From positions 47,972,074 to 48,036,073 of the forward strand of contig CM019696.1 in assembly GCA_009760885.1 (NCBI GenBank): a DNA stretch of 64,000 bases. The letters are read 5' to 3'. The notes below the pieces were generated by a model. It did not search any database and had not been told where the DNA came from. It saw only the letters and a list, made by a program, of their open reading frames with translations. The DNA comes from Achatina immaculata. Its lineage: Eukaryota > Mollusca > Gastropoda > Stylommatophora > Achatinidae. Below, one piece after another: positions 13,401 through 28,400 of the stretch (within the stretch, counting starts at the first letter, position 1; each line of letters begins with the position of its first letter). Made by a program: the position numbers and the translations under genes.

Positions 13401-16400
13401 TGCACGGTTCACCACACAGTTCCTGACTGCCAACAACATTCTCACCCTTCCCTGGCCGTCCCTGTCTCCAGATATGAATCCGATTGAGCACCTATAGGAT
13501 GAGCTGCAAAGATGTGTTTGTTGCCAAAACGTTTCTCCAGCCGATCATCGTGATCTGTGGCAGGCACTCCAGAAAGAGTGGGCAGCCATCCTACAGGTGC
13601 ACATCAGACATCTGATCACATCTGTGCCAAGGAGATGCCAGTCGCTGATCGATGCAAGCAGAGGGCACACACCATACTAACTTGAGATCCCCTGGGACTA
13701 ACAAATTCTTGTCACACAGATACAAGAAACTGTTAAGTGATAGTTTAAACCCTTAGGTATTATTGTGTGCAATTTGAAAATTTTATTCATTCAATTTAAA
13801 AAGCTATAAAATATCAAAGTTATAGCTAAAATTGGGTCATTAGTAGTTATGCATTTATTTTTTTGGACAGTATAGTAATGCAGATGCTGACAAACTTTTT
13901 CTCTTGTTCTCTCTACTTTTCTGTCTTCCTTTTTATCTCAGTAACACAGATGCTGACAAAGAGATTTCAGTTAATTGTTAAGAATAATAGCATGAACAGT
14001 GTGAGCAATATTATTCCTTGTTATGTTTAAAACTATCTTTATAGCCATTTCTGATTATTACTTTATATTCTGTGGGGTTTTTTTTACAAAATTCAAATGT
14101 AGATACTACTTTATATTCTGTGGGTTTTTTTTTTTACAAAAATCAAATATAGATATTACTTTATATTCTGTGGTTTGTTTTACACATATCAAATGTAGAT
14201 ATTACTTTATATTTCAGTAATTTTTTCTTTAATCATGTATGGATATTTATACTTCAGTATAATCACATACGGATATTACTGTACGTGTTAAGTTTTTTTT
14301 TTATCGCAGCCATGCTTCAAGGACCAAAGAAGGAAGAGAAAACTGAAAGTCCAGAAGAGGAAACAAAGCGTAACTTGGCATTTTTGTTAGAGAAAGTGGA
14401 AGGCTGTTCAGTGAGTAGCTTCATTTTGTAAGATAGAAAAAAGGTGGCATGAGCAGTTTAGACAATATGACCTGCCTTCTAACCAGGAAAGTTGTGTGTT
14501 CAGAATCTAGCTGATGAGATGGGTATCTGACATGTAACTTTGGGAGGAAGCAACCCTGAAGATAGAGAATGTTAACAATTTTTTACAAATTAGAAGGTTG
14601 TCGTTGCTGTACGAGTAAATCCATAAGTACGGTGATCTCAGCACGGCACCAGCAAGAACCTGACGAATAAGATATGACAAGCAGGATTTGATTCCATTCC
14701 CTAGGTCTGAGTCTGACCGAGAGAATGTGTCCTTGTCGATTCAGTCAGCCATGCCTCTGAGATGGAGAATATCTGCTTGTGGAGGAAAGCGGTCCACAAT
14801 GCACTGCACACATGAGCTATCATTGAATGAAGGGAAGATAGATTATTATGTGAAGTTCAGTCCCTTGAATAAAGAACTTTGCCTGAACCCACAGACTCGG
14901 CAAGTAAAGGAGGAAAAAAATTTCTTGCTTTTAAAATATCTTACATCCTTCCCATGCTGCTAAACGTCACATAGGGCTCACATGGTAGTCTGCCAAGTTG
15001 TCCTGCTTTCTGTGAGCTTTTCAGCCTCATCAAGGGATGTTATGCCCACTCAACTGGCCTCTCTTAACAGTGTTCTCTTTAGAGTTTCACATGGTCGACC
15101 TCTTTTTCTTCGGCCTGTTGTGTCCCACTTGATAAATTGTTTTGGGATTCTCTGACTGTTTCTTCTCATCACGTGACCAACATATGTCCATCTTTTTTTT
15201 CTGATCACTCATGAGACAGGTTGTTGTTTGCTCATCAGTCTTATCTCTGCGTTGTTCTTGAATTTGTTCCACTTTATACCAAGTATTTTCCTTAAGCATT
15301 TGTTTTCAAAAGAGTTTAATTTATTGTCTGTTTCTTTAGCTGTTTCTCAGTTTTCACATGCATAAATGAGGGTGGATATTACATTTGAATTGAATAGTCT
15401 TAACTTTGTTTTCATGCTTATAATTTTTGAATGCCATATTTTCTCAAGATTCTTTAAAATCAGTGCTGCATTTGCAATACTAACTTCCTTTCTGGTGTCA
15501 CCATCCTGGTCCATGTAGCTACCAAAGTATGCAAAGTGGTTTACTTCTTCAAAAGCTGTTCCTTCTATGTATGTTTTTCCTTCTTGATCAATTTTGCCTT
15601 GGAAGAAGAGAAATCCAGTTGGTGAAAGTAATCTACATTAATGGCTTATCTAAAGTGTTTAATGTGTTGTTGAAACAGTTTCATTTGTTGTTAAAATAGT
15701 TCAGTTCATTAGGAAAATAGTTCAGTTTGCTCGGAAAATATTCAGTTTGCTACTGAAGCAGTTCTGTTTGTTGCTGAAACAGTTCAGTTTAATTATGAAA
15801 TAGTTCAGTTTGTTGCTGAAATAGTTCAGTTTGTTGGGGAAATAGTTCAGTTTGTTGCTGAAACAGTTCAGTGCGTTGCTGAAATACTTCAGTTTGTTGA
15901 GGAAATAGTTCAGTTTGTTGTTTGAACAGTTCAGTATGTTGCTGAAACAGTTCATTTTGTTACTGAAATAGTTCAGTTTATTGCTGAAACAGCTCAGTGT
16001 GTTGCTGAAACAGTTCAGTGTGTTGCTGAAATACTTCAGTTTGTTTCTGAAACAGTTCAGTTTGTTGTTGAAACAGTTTATGTTTTTGCTGAAATAGTTT
16101 AGTTTGTTTCTGAAACAGTTCAGTTTGTTGTTGAAACAGTTTATGTTTTTGCCAAAATACTTCAGTTTGTTTCTGAAACAGTTCAGTTTGTTGTTGAAAC
16201 AGTTTTTGTTTTTGCTGAAATAGTTTAGTTTGTCACTGAAACAGTTCAGTTTAAGTTCATGAAGGTCAAACTTAGAGTCCTGTAGAAAGTGTGTTATAAG
16301 GATGACCATGCTGCAGACACATCTGACATGTCTGGGAGGGGGAATGACACAGCAGAGGGAGTACACATCGAAGCAAACCAGATCGGATCAAGAACCCATC

Positions 16401-19400
16401 TCTCCTACCCACAATCCTCCTGGAGACACTGTTATTTTAGTTTGATCAGTGGTGGAGGGGTTGATATGCCCCTAATGATAGTTGTGGTTTGATCAGTGAT
16501 GGAGGGGTTGATATGTCCATCATGATAGTGGTAGTTTGATCAGTGATGGAGGGGTTGATATGTCCCTCATGATAGTGGTGGTTTGATCAGTGATGGAGGG
16601 GTTGATATGTCCCTCATGATAGTGGTAGTTTGATCAGTGATGGAGGGGTTGATATGTCCCTCATGATAGTGGTAGTTTGATCAGTGATGGAGGGGTTGAT
16701 ATGACCCTCATGATAGTGGTGGTTTGATCAGTGATGGAGGGGTTGATATGTCCCTCATGATAGTGGTAGTTTGATCAGTGATGGAGGGGTTGATATGACC
16801 CTCATGATAGTGGTGGTTTGATCAGTGATGGAGGGGTTGATATGCCCCTAATGATAGTTGTGGTTTGATCAGTGATGGAGGGGTTGATATGCCCCTAATG
16901 ATAGTTGTGGTTTGATCAGTGATGGAGGGGTTGATATGACCCTCATGATAGTGGTAGTTTGATCAGTGATGGAGGGGTTGATATGACCCTCATGATAGTG
17001 GTAGTTTGATCAGTGATGGAGGGGTTGATATTACCCTCATGATAGTAGTGGTTTGATCAGTGATGGAGGGGTTGATATGTCCCTCATGATAGTAGTGGTT
17101 TGATCAGTGATGGAGGGGTTGATATGACCCTCATGATTGGTTTGATCAGTGATGGAGGGGTTGATATGACCCTCATGATTGGTTTGATCAGTGATGGAGG
17201 GGTTGATATGACCCTCATGATTGGTTTGATCAGTGATGGAGGGGTTGATATGACCCTCATGATAGTGGTGGTTTGATCAGTGATGGAGGGGTTGATATGA
17301 CCCTCATGATAGTGGTGTTTGCTTCTTGGTCAGTTGCTGGAATCAAAAGTTGTTAAAACAACAAAGTCATTTCAGCATGTACCCTTTTTATATTTCATAT
17401 TTTGTATCTTGCTTACATTTTATGAAATGATTTTATTCTGGAAGTTGTTTTATAAAAATGGTGTTGTTCATATTTTCAGCTTCAGACTTCTATTTCTCAT
17501 GTTTGATTTATTTCACTGAACTGCTATTTCTCATGTTTGATTTATTTCACTGAACTGCTATTTCTCATGTTTGATTTATTTCACTGAACTGCTATTTCTC
17601 ATGTTTGATTTATTTCACTGAACTGCTATTTCTCATGTTTGATTTATTTCACTGAACTGCTATTTCTCATGTTTGATTTATTTCACTGAACTGCTATTCT
17701 CATGTTTGATTTATTTCACTGAACTGCTATTTCTCATGTTTGATTTATTTCACTGAACTGCTATTTCTCATGTTTGATTTATTTCACTGAACTGCTATTT
17801 CTCATGTTTGATTTATTTCACTGAACTGCTATTTCTCATGTTTGATTATTTCACTGAACTGCTATTTCTCATGTTTGATTTATTTCACTGAACTGCTATT
17901 TCTCATGTTTGATTTATTTCACTGAACTGCTATTTCTCATGTTTGATTTATTTCACTGAACTGCTATTTCTCATGTTTGATTTATTTCACTGAACTGCTA
18001 TTTCTCATGTTTGATTATTTCACTGAACTGCTATTTCTCATGTTTGATTTATTTCACTGAACTGCTATTTCTCATGTTTGATTTATTTCACTGAACTGCT
18101 ATTTCTCATGTTTGATTTATTTCACTGAACTGCTATTTCTCATGTTTGATTTATTTCACTGAACTGCTATTTCTCATGTTTGATTTATTTCACTGAACTG
18201 CTATTTCTCATGTTTGATTTATTTCACTGAACTGCTATTTCTCATGTTTGATTTATTTCACTGAACTGCTATTTCTCATGTTTGATTTATTTCACTGAAC
18301 TGCTATTTCTCATGTTTGATTTATTTCACTGAACTGCTATTTCTCATGTTTGATTTATTTCACTGAACTGCTATTTCTCATGTTTGATTTATTTCACTGA
18401 ACTGCTATTTCTCATGTTTGATTTATTTCACTGAACTGCTATTTCTCATGTTTGATTTATTTCACTGAACTGCTATTTCTCATGTTTGATTATTTCACTG
18501 AACTGCTATTTCTCATGTTTGATTATTTCACTGAACTGCTTTCTCATGTTTGATTTATTCACTGAACTGCTATTTTCATGTTTGATTTATTCACTGAACT
18601 GCTATTTCTCATGTTGATTTATTTCACTGAACTGCTATTTCTCAGTTTGATTTATTTCACTGAACTGCTATTTCTCATGTTTGATTTATTCACTGAACTG
18701 CTATTCTCATGTTTGCTTTATTTCACTGAACTGCTATTCTCATGTTGATTTATTTCACTGAACTGCTATTTCTCAGTTTGATTTATTTCACTGAACTGCT
18801 ATTTCTCATGTTTGCTTTATTTCACTGAACTGCTATTCTCATGTTGATTTATTTCACTGAACTGCTATTTCTCAGTTTGATTTATTTCACTGAACTGCTT
18901 TCTCATGTTTGATTATTTCACTGAACTGCTATTCTCATGTTGATTTATTTCACTGAACTGCTATTTCTCAGTTTGATTTATTTCACTGAACTGCTATTTC
19001 TCATGTTTGCTTTATTTCACTGAACTGCTATTCTCATGTTGATTTATTTCACTGAACTGCTTTCTCATGTTTGCTTTATTTCACTGAACTGCTATTCTCA
19101 TGTTGATTTATTTCACTGAACTGCTATTTCTCATGTTGATTTATTTCACTGAACTGCTATTTCTCATGTTTGCTTTATTTCACTGAACTGCTATTCTCAT
19201 GTTGATTTATTTCACTGAACTGCTATTTCTCAGTTTGATTTATTTCACTGAACTGCTTTCTCATGTTTGATTATTTCACTGAACTGCTATTTCTCATGTT
19301 TGATTATTTCACTGAACTGCTATTTCTCATGTTGATTTATTTCACTGAACTGCTATTCTCATGTTTGATTATTTCACTGAACTGCTATTTCTCAGTTTGA

Positions 19401-22400
19401 TTTATTTCACTGAACTGCTATTCTCATGTTGATTTATTTCACTGAACTGCTATTTCTCATGTTTGATTATTTCACTGAACTGCTATTCTCATGTTTGATT
19501 ATTTCACTGAACTGCTATTCTCATGTTGATTTATTTCACTGAACTGCTATTTCTCATGTTGATTTATTTCACTGAACTGCTTTCTCATGTTTGATTATTT
19601 CACTGAACTGCTATTTCTCATGTTGATTTATTTCACTGAACTGCTATTTCTCATGTTTGCTTTATTTCACTGAACTGCTATTTCTCATGTTTGATTTTTT
19701 CACTGAACTGCTATTCTCATGTTTGATTATTTCACTGAACTGCTATTCTCATGTTGATTTATTTCACTGAACTGCTATTTCTCATGTTTGCTTTATTTCA
19801 CTGAACTGCTATTTCTCAGTTTGATTTATTTCATGAACTGCTATTTTCATGTTTGATTTATTTCACTGAACTGCTTTCTCATGTTTGCTTTATTTCACTG
19901 AACTGCTATTCTCATGTTTGATTTATTTCACTGAACTGCTATTTCTCATGTTTGATTTATTTCACTGAACTGCTATTTCTCAGTTTGATTTATTTCACTG
20001 AACTGCTATTTCTCATGTTTGATTTTTTCACTGAACTGCTTTCTCATGTTTGATTTATTCACTGAACTGCTATTCTCATGTTGATTTATTTCACTGAACT
20101 GCTATTTCTCATGTTGATTTATTTCACTGAACTGCTATTCTCATGTTTGATTATTTCACTGAACTGCTATTTCTCAGTTTGATTTATTTCACTGAACTGC
20201 TATTCACAGGTAGGTTTGAAATGATTGCCACCTGGATACCACACAGGTAGGTTTGAAATGATTGCCACCTGGATACCACACAGGTAGGTTTGAAATGATT
20301 GCCACCTGGATACCACACAGGTAGGTTTGAAATGATTGCCACCTGGATACCACAGAAGTAGATTTGAAATGATTGCCACCTGGATACCACACAGGTAGGT
20401 TTGAAATGATTGCCACCTGGATATCACAGAAGTAGGTTTGAAATGATTGTCACCTGGATATCACAGAGGTAGATTTGAAATGATTGTCACCTGGATATCA
20501 CAGAGGTAGATTTGAAATGATTTTCACTTGGATACCACACAGGTAGATTTGAAATGATTGTCACCTGGATATCACAGAGGTAGATTTGAAATGATTGTCA
20601 CCTGGATACCACACAAGTAGATTTGAAATGATTGTCACCTGGATACCACACAACTAGATTTGAAATGATTGTCACATATGTACTTTCATGATAACATGGG
20701 ATCATTGCTGCATACACATAACATGGGTAGGTCTCATGATTGTCACATGGAATCCTCAGTATAGGTTAGCACAATAGCTTGAGGCAGACAGCCCGAAACA
20801 AAGCAAATCTGTCCAAAACAAGTGTGTTATGATGCATATATGCAGCATTTAATCTCAGTGTCCTGCGGCATCTGCACACCATAGAGGTGTGAAGTGTTAG
20901 TACCTTCACATTTCCAGGCATTTGAGGTAGGGATGTCAGCACCTGTCCTAGTTACCTTTGTTTTCTTAGGGAAACCCCCAGGTACCCATATTTTTTTATG
21001 CAGGGTTGACCTCGGTGCTAGTTGATCCAAAACGATTTCCACCCAAGTACAGAATCAAACCAGGGACCTTCTGATTCGCAGATGAGTGCACCACGCCACT
21101 GTGGCAGCTTTTAAGATTTAAACATTTTTAAAACAATTGTCCAATCTGCAAATGCAAAATCTGTTATATCAGGATCCATTAAACTGAGAATTTACTGTAC
21201 AGATTTGTGTATGTGATAATGCAAAGATTCAAATTTAATGTTAAGGTCACATGAAGGACTGTAAATAAACTTAGAAGTTACGCTGTCAGTTGCTGTAAAC
21301 TGTTGGATATATTAAAGAGATTAAAAAGCCTCCAGATTTATCTGAAGAGCAACAACTATGATCCACACCAGCCAATTAACCGAAGCATTTCTGGAAATAT
21401 TTCTCTCGTTATTAACCCTTAAACGTTTTTCTCATGTTTGCCAGACGAGGCCCCATGCGGTACCGCTTCCAAGGCCTTTACGAGCTGGACAGTTTGGCTG
21501 TGGTCAATGTGAGGGACACCGGGCCAGTGAAGAACGCTTTCAAGATCCTCATGTTCCCAGAGTCTCACATGTACCAGACAGACACCGCCAAGGCTAAGGT
21601 CAGTTTTCCCTGTGCTGTGTTGGTGAGTAATCTGGTAGTTTCAGGAAGAGAAGCAAGGATGATGGTACTAAAGCAGTGAGGTAACTAACTAGACCAGATC
21701 TGGTCAAGACCCTGTCTTGTCTTAGCATAGTTTTCCTGGGAATTAGTTCTTTTATCATGGATACTGGAAATGCATTGTTGTATTACTTTAACTTGGAAAT
21801 AGGCTGTTGTGTTCCTTTATCCTAGCCACCTGGAAGCAGGCTGCTGTGTTCCTTTATCCTAGCCACCTGGAACAGGCTGTTGTGTTTCTTTATCCTAGCC
21901 ACCTGGAACAGGCTGCTGTGTTCCTTTATCCTGGGCACCTGGAAGCAGGCTGTTGTGTTACTTCAACTAGACCCACCTGTTTAGCATTTAACATTCTCCA
22001 GAGTGTTAGAGTTTGTTGTTAAGCCCTTTTTCTTGATTCCTCTTCAGTCTTTAAAGACAGCCAACAAAGCCCACTCCCTTTCCAACTCTGTCACTTGTTT
22101 TAAAACACAAAACATATTCAGCAGAGAATTGAAGTTCAAGGGTACATGTATTTGGCAATCGTGGTCGCTTTATTCCTTACTGATTCTAGAATGATCTTCC
22201 AATGAAGTTCTGTATAGGGTACAAACTTGGGCAGTGATACCAAGAACATCTTGCTGTTTGTACAGTAAGCTCCCCTATTTTATGTAGCTGATGATGGCAT
22301 AGTAATGCAGCAACTTCACAGGAATTGCCAGAATAAATGTTGAATGCCACACTTGTGAAGGGCTCCTAGTTGTAGAATATTCTTGAAGGTTTTCTGGGGA

Positions 22401-25400
22401 TTTTTTTTTCTTGAAATTCACATCATGAATAGTTGGATCCACAAAGCTGTATGGGTTTTAAAACTGGAGCTACCCATGCAGATGAACAATGATCACAGGT
22501 TACTGAGTCTGAATAGCTTAGATCAAGTAGTTAGAATACCGAGACTCATCCTTACTGTTTATCTTAGAGCAAGTGGTTAGATTATCGAGACTCATCCTTA
22601 CTGTTTATCTTAGAGCAAGTGGTTAGATTATCGAGACTCATCCTTACTGTTTATCTTAGAGCAAGTGGTTAGAGTACCAAGACTCATTCTTACTGTTTAT
22701 CTTAGAGCAAGTGGTTAGAGTACTGAGACTCATCCTTACTGTTTATCTTAGAGCAAGTGGTTAGAGTACCGAGACTCATCCTTACTGTTTATCTTAGAGC
22801 AAGTGGTTAGAGTACTGAGACTCATCCTTACTGTTTATCTTAGAGCAAGTGGTTAGATTATCGAGACTCATCCTTACTGTTTATCTTAGAGCAAGTGGTT
22901 AGAGTACCAAGACTCATTCTTACTGTTTATCTTAGAGCAAGTGGTTAGAGTACTGAGACTCATCCTTACTGTTTATCTTAGAGCAAGTGGTTAGAGTACC
23001 GAGACTCATCCTTACTGTTTATCTTAGAGCAGGTGGTTAGAGTACTGAGACTCATCCTTACTGTTTATCTTAGAGCAAGTGGTTAGAGTACTGAGACTCA
23101 TCCTTACTGTTTATCTTAGAGCAAGTGGTTAGAGTACCAAGACTCATCCTTACTGTTTATCTTAGAGCAAATGGTTAGAGTACCAAGACTCATCCTTACT
23201 GTTTATCTCTGTACAAGTGCTCGGTGTAGCTCGTTCATAAAAAGCAGTGGTGGAGCTTATCATGGAAATGAAAAATAGAAACGGTATTGAAGAGAATGAG
23301 AAAGATAGAAAGAAAAACTAGAAAGAATTGAGAGAAAAGAGCTTGAAGAGGTTTCTTGAGTTTTAACTGTGCCAGCTGAGAAATGATGATGATGATGATG
23401 ATCATGATGATGATGATAGATGCTCCAATAATTTTTTTTGGATAAATATGTTTTATCTCTGAGCATTTGCATGCTTTTTTTTTTTTTTGCACAATTTATG
23501 AAAGATAACTCTTATTACAGCGCCAATGGTTGGATGCGCTGGAGGACACAAAGAAGAAGAAAGCTGTGAGAGATAAACAGAAGAAAGAGGCTGCAGCAAG
23601 GGTAGCTGAGCAACAGCTGCAGATTGCACTAGCATCCCCGGGTGAAGCTGATGTTTCCAAAAGTATGAAACCAGTGTTGTGATGTATCCAGAAGTTTGAT
23701 TGGTTAGTGTTGTGATGCATCCAGAAGTTTGATTGGTTAGTGTTGTGATGCATCCAGAAGTTTGATTGGTTAGTGCAGTGATGTATCCAGAAGTTTGATT
23801 GGTTAATGCTGTGATGTATCCAGAAGTTTGATTGGTTAGTGTTGTGATGTATCCAGAAGTTTGATTGGTTAGTGTTGTGATGTATCCAGAAGTATGATTA
23901 GCGAGTTATGTCATATCAAAGAGTATGATTAACTTGACATATGGTATATCAGTGAGTGCTGTAAACTGAAATTATGATGTTTTTGAAGGAAGTTTAAATT
24001 ATGTATTATTACTCTTATTATGTTCACCCACTGTGAACTTGGGCAAAGTTTCATGTACCTCGGATTGCTGTTTATACACTAAACTTATTTTTACCATCAG
24101 TACACAGATAGCCGCGTCTCCTATGTTTGTAAATTTATTAGTGAATAAAATATCCACATTTATAATACAGCTGTGGATATTTGGAAGCATTTGGACTAAA
24201 GTAGCTGAAAGTCTTGAATGTGATAAAATAAATATGGTTATTTCAAATACGGTTAGCCTGGCTCTGTAGTATTTTCTGTAGTATGCTCAGAGTTTTGTTC
24301 TAACTTATCCTTGCGTTCATCAGAGTAAGGAGACTTTTACATCTTCACATGTGTGTTTTTTTTTTTTTTATTTCTTGAGGTTTCAGCGAAGAGTGGAGTG
24401 AAGGACATGTGGCGATTGACCGAGATTTCCTGGCAGCTGATTGGTTACAGGAGCTGCCAGAGGATCTGGATATGTACATTGCACAACGTAACTTCGAAGG
24501 GGCTGTGGATCTGGTTGAAAAAGGTTGGATGATATGTCACAGTTTTGAATAATTTCATATCTGCTGCAGGAAATGGCTGTCATTTTTAAGTTTACTTCTT
24601 ACAGTTTTCTAAAAAAAAAATCACATCTCCAATTCTCAAAAACCACATCTCCAAATATGTTTTTTTTAACGGATTTTTAGCAAGATACATTTTTTTATGT
24701 TCCAATTGTCTGGTCAGTTGGTTTGGAATAATAACAGGATAATAGATAATAATGGATGTTAATGTTGTAGAAAAAGTTTGTGAAGCCGGTTGAAGTTAAA
24801 TATTTGTGAAAGTTTCTGAGCTTAATTTTACTTAACATGCCTTACTCTACAAATATTATAGAATTATAATAGCATCATTGGGAAAGATTGAAATGCAAAA
24901 TTTTTCACACAGAAAGGAGAGTTTCATAAAGGATTGAGAGTACTAACAGCTAAACACACAGCACATCAGAGAGTAAACTTACATTAGTTCGATGTTGCAT
25001 AAAGTTACGAGGAAATCTAAAATTCAAATAAAAATAGTTATTCCAGACCACATTTTCATCAGGACAAGTCCTGGTTTATAGATTTAAAGTGACCAGTTTT
25101 GACATTGCTGATATCTCAGATTCTTGATATTTTCTTCTTTCCAGTGAATGAATATTTGACAGAATGTCCGAGTGGCCCAACGCTGAAGGAATTTAGGTAA
25201 AACTGTCAGATTGTTTTGTGAAGCACAGACAAAAATAATAATACTTACTTTTGTTGTTTCCATGAATTTTTTTTTTCTTCTTTGAGCATTTCCTTTGTGG
25301 TTTTGCTGTACTGTGATGTGTGTGAATCTACTGATGAAGATAGTGTGATATATGTAAATCTATTGATGAAGATAGTGTGATGTGTGTAAATCTTTTGGAT

Positions 25401-28400
25401 GAAGATAATGTGATGTGTGTAAATCTGTTGATGAAGATAGTGTGATGTGTGTAAATCTTTTGGATGAAGATAGTGTGATGTGTGTAAATCTGTTGGTGAA
25501 GTTAAGTGTGATATGTGTAAATCTGTTGATGAAAATAAGTGTGATATGTGTAAATGATGAAGATAGTGTGATATGTGTAAATCTGTTGATGAAGATAGTG
25601 TGATATGTGTAAATCTGTTGATGAAGATAGTGTGATATGTGTAAATCTGTTGATGAAGATAGTGTGATATGTGTAAATCTGTTGATGAAGATAGTGTGAT
25701 ATGTGTAAATCTTTTGATGAAGATAGTGTGATATGTGTAAATTGATTGATGAAGATAATGTGATATGTGTAAATCTTTTGGATGAAGATAGTGTGATTTG
25801 TGTAAATCTGTTGATGAAGATAGTGTGATATGTGTTAATCTAGTTTGTGAAAATTGTGCCAGAAAATTTGAATGTGATCAGTGAAAGTGTGAAAAATAAA
25901 ACTGGTGATGAGACAATTCAGACAAAATCCACATTATTATTGTTATTATTACATTTATCTGTTCATCATTTAATACAGAGCCAGAATTGATCACAGAGTG
26001 AAACAGTTGACAGACGGATTGATGAACGAGCTCCAGGTGTCACCAGAACGATCACTCCGAGGAGGTCCCCGAGCAGCTAGGAGGGCAGTTACGCAGCTCA
26101 TTCGGCTGGGCAGATCAGCTCAGGTTGTCAAACTTTATTTTTCGCAGATTTTGGCTTTTTTTTTTTTAAAGCATTCCTAAATTTTGCAGTGATCAACTTT
26201 TTCTGTCATTACAGCTCCCAGAATGTTTCTTTCAAAAGTTGTCAGAATTTTGTTTCACTGAGAATTTTATTAATAGATTTTTTTGTTTGCTATTACAGCT
26301 TTCTGTCATGAGTGAAAATTTTGTATTTGGTTGCTGATGTTATAGTTATCTCTGTGTAGTGCCTGATGTGAGTTCTATGCAGCGGGTGCCATGCAGACTG
26401 ATGACTTGATACACATTCATCTTCTTTGTTGTTCACTTAGACATATCACAAATCTCTCTTACAAACACAGTGGTTCATCTCAGGTTTATTGGTATCAGTG
26501 TAAAGCTTCTCTCGTAGAGGAGCGTGTGTCTGGCCAGGTTATTTTGTCTGAGTGAGTTGTATAGCTGGCAGGTCTGGAGGATGTGATGTGGTGTCTCCAG
26601 GGTGTCTCAGCGGAGAATGTCCTCTTCTCATTTGGTCATTTCTTGAGAGTTTATGGTGTTTGTCATCTGTTTTTGCTGTTTTATCTATGTGTCCTTATAT
26701 ATGGCTTTTAGTCTGGTTTTTGTTTGTTCATATTTTGTGCTCGTATCATTTTGTTCATATTTTGTGCTCATATCATTTTGTTCATATTTTGTGCTCATAT
26801 CATTTGTTCATATTTTGTGCTCATATCATTTTGTTTGTATTTTGTGCTCATATCATTTTGTTCATATTTTGTGCTCATATCATTTTGTTCATATTTTGTG
26901 CTCATATCATTTGTTCATATTTTGTGCTCATATCATTTTGTTTGTATTTTTTGCTCATATCATTTTGTTCGTATTTTGTGCTCATATCATTTTGTTTGTA
27001 TTTTGTGCTCATATCATTTTGTTTGTATCCTGTGCTTATATCATTTTGTTCATATTTTGTGCTTCTATCAATCTGTTGCATTCTTTCTTCCTCTTTTGCC
27101 AGTGTGGCTGCCTCTTCATCTCCTTGGATGTTAATGTGGGTGGGTAGCCGTTGTATGACTGCTTTAATGAATGTTGTGTTTGCTAGTGGCAGTGCTTCTG
27201 ACTGATGACTTGATACACAGATGTATGACTTGATACACAGATGTATGACTTGATACACAGACTTATGGCTTGATACACAGATGTATGACTTGATACACAG
27301 ACGTATGACTTGATACACAGACTTATGGGTTGATACACAGACTTATGGGTTGATATACAGACTTTTGACTTGATGCAGACTTATGACTTGATACACAGAC
27401 TTATGGGTTGATACACAGACTTATGGGTTGATACACAGACTTATGACTTGATACACAGACTTATGGGTTGATACACAGACTTATGGGTTGATACACAGAC
27501 TTATGGCTTGATACACAGACTTATGACTTGATACACAGACTTATGGGTTGATACACAGACTTATGGGTTGATACACAGACTTATGACTTGATACACAGAC
27601 TTATGGGTTGATACACAGACTTATGGCTTGATACACAGACTTATGGCTTGATACACAGACTTATGGGTTGATACACAGACTTATGGCTTGATGCACAGAC
27701 TTATGGCTTGATGCATTCATTTATGACTTGATACACAGACTTATGACTTGATATACAGACTTATTACTTGATACCAGTGATCGCGTTATGATTTTTTTCA
27801 AACCAGTACATTTATACTTGTCTTCCACCATGCGTGAAGTATTTTCCAAAATACTGGTTTTCACAATGCAACATTCGGTACTTTATACTTTTTTCTCTAA
27901 ATCTAAAATTAAACATGCTTTAGAAATATCAGTGGAAACTAAATGTTCATGTGAGCTTTTTTTCTTACATATTGTTAGTGGCCAGATTTAACCTTGACAA
28001 AATGCTCATGTGCTGAGCCAAAGTCAGAACTGGCAGATTCTCTTTCACACAAAGTCTGATGGCCTGGTTATCCTACAACTGGTTTTGCTGGTTGCTTTCT
28101 ACTAGGTTTTTAGTAATGTAAACTAGTTACAGTAACCGACTTCTTCCAAAAGATTTTGGTTTTTCTTGTTTTTAACTGGTAATTTACCTGTAATTGCTGG
28201 TTAACGTGATCAATGCTTGATACACAAACTGATGGCTTGATATAGACCGATGGCTTGATACAGAAACTGAGGGCTTGATACACAAACTGATGGCTTGATA
28301 CACAGACTGTTGACTTGATATACAGACTGATGACTTGATACACAGACTTACGGCTTGATACACAAACTGATGACTTAATACACAGACTTATGGCTTGATA

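Noticed and set aside
24371..24387. Acceptor TTTCAG at 24382-24387 for exon 7
   Set aside because: It would put exon 7 out of frame with exon 6 and lose the conserved LPEDLD frame; TTCTTGAG ending at 24379 fits phase.
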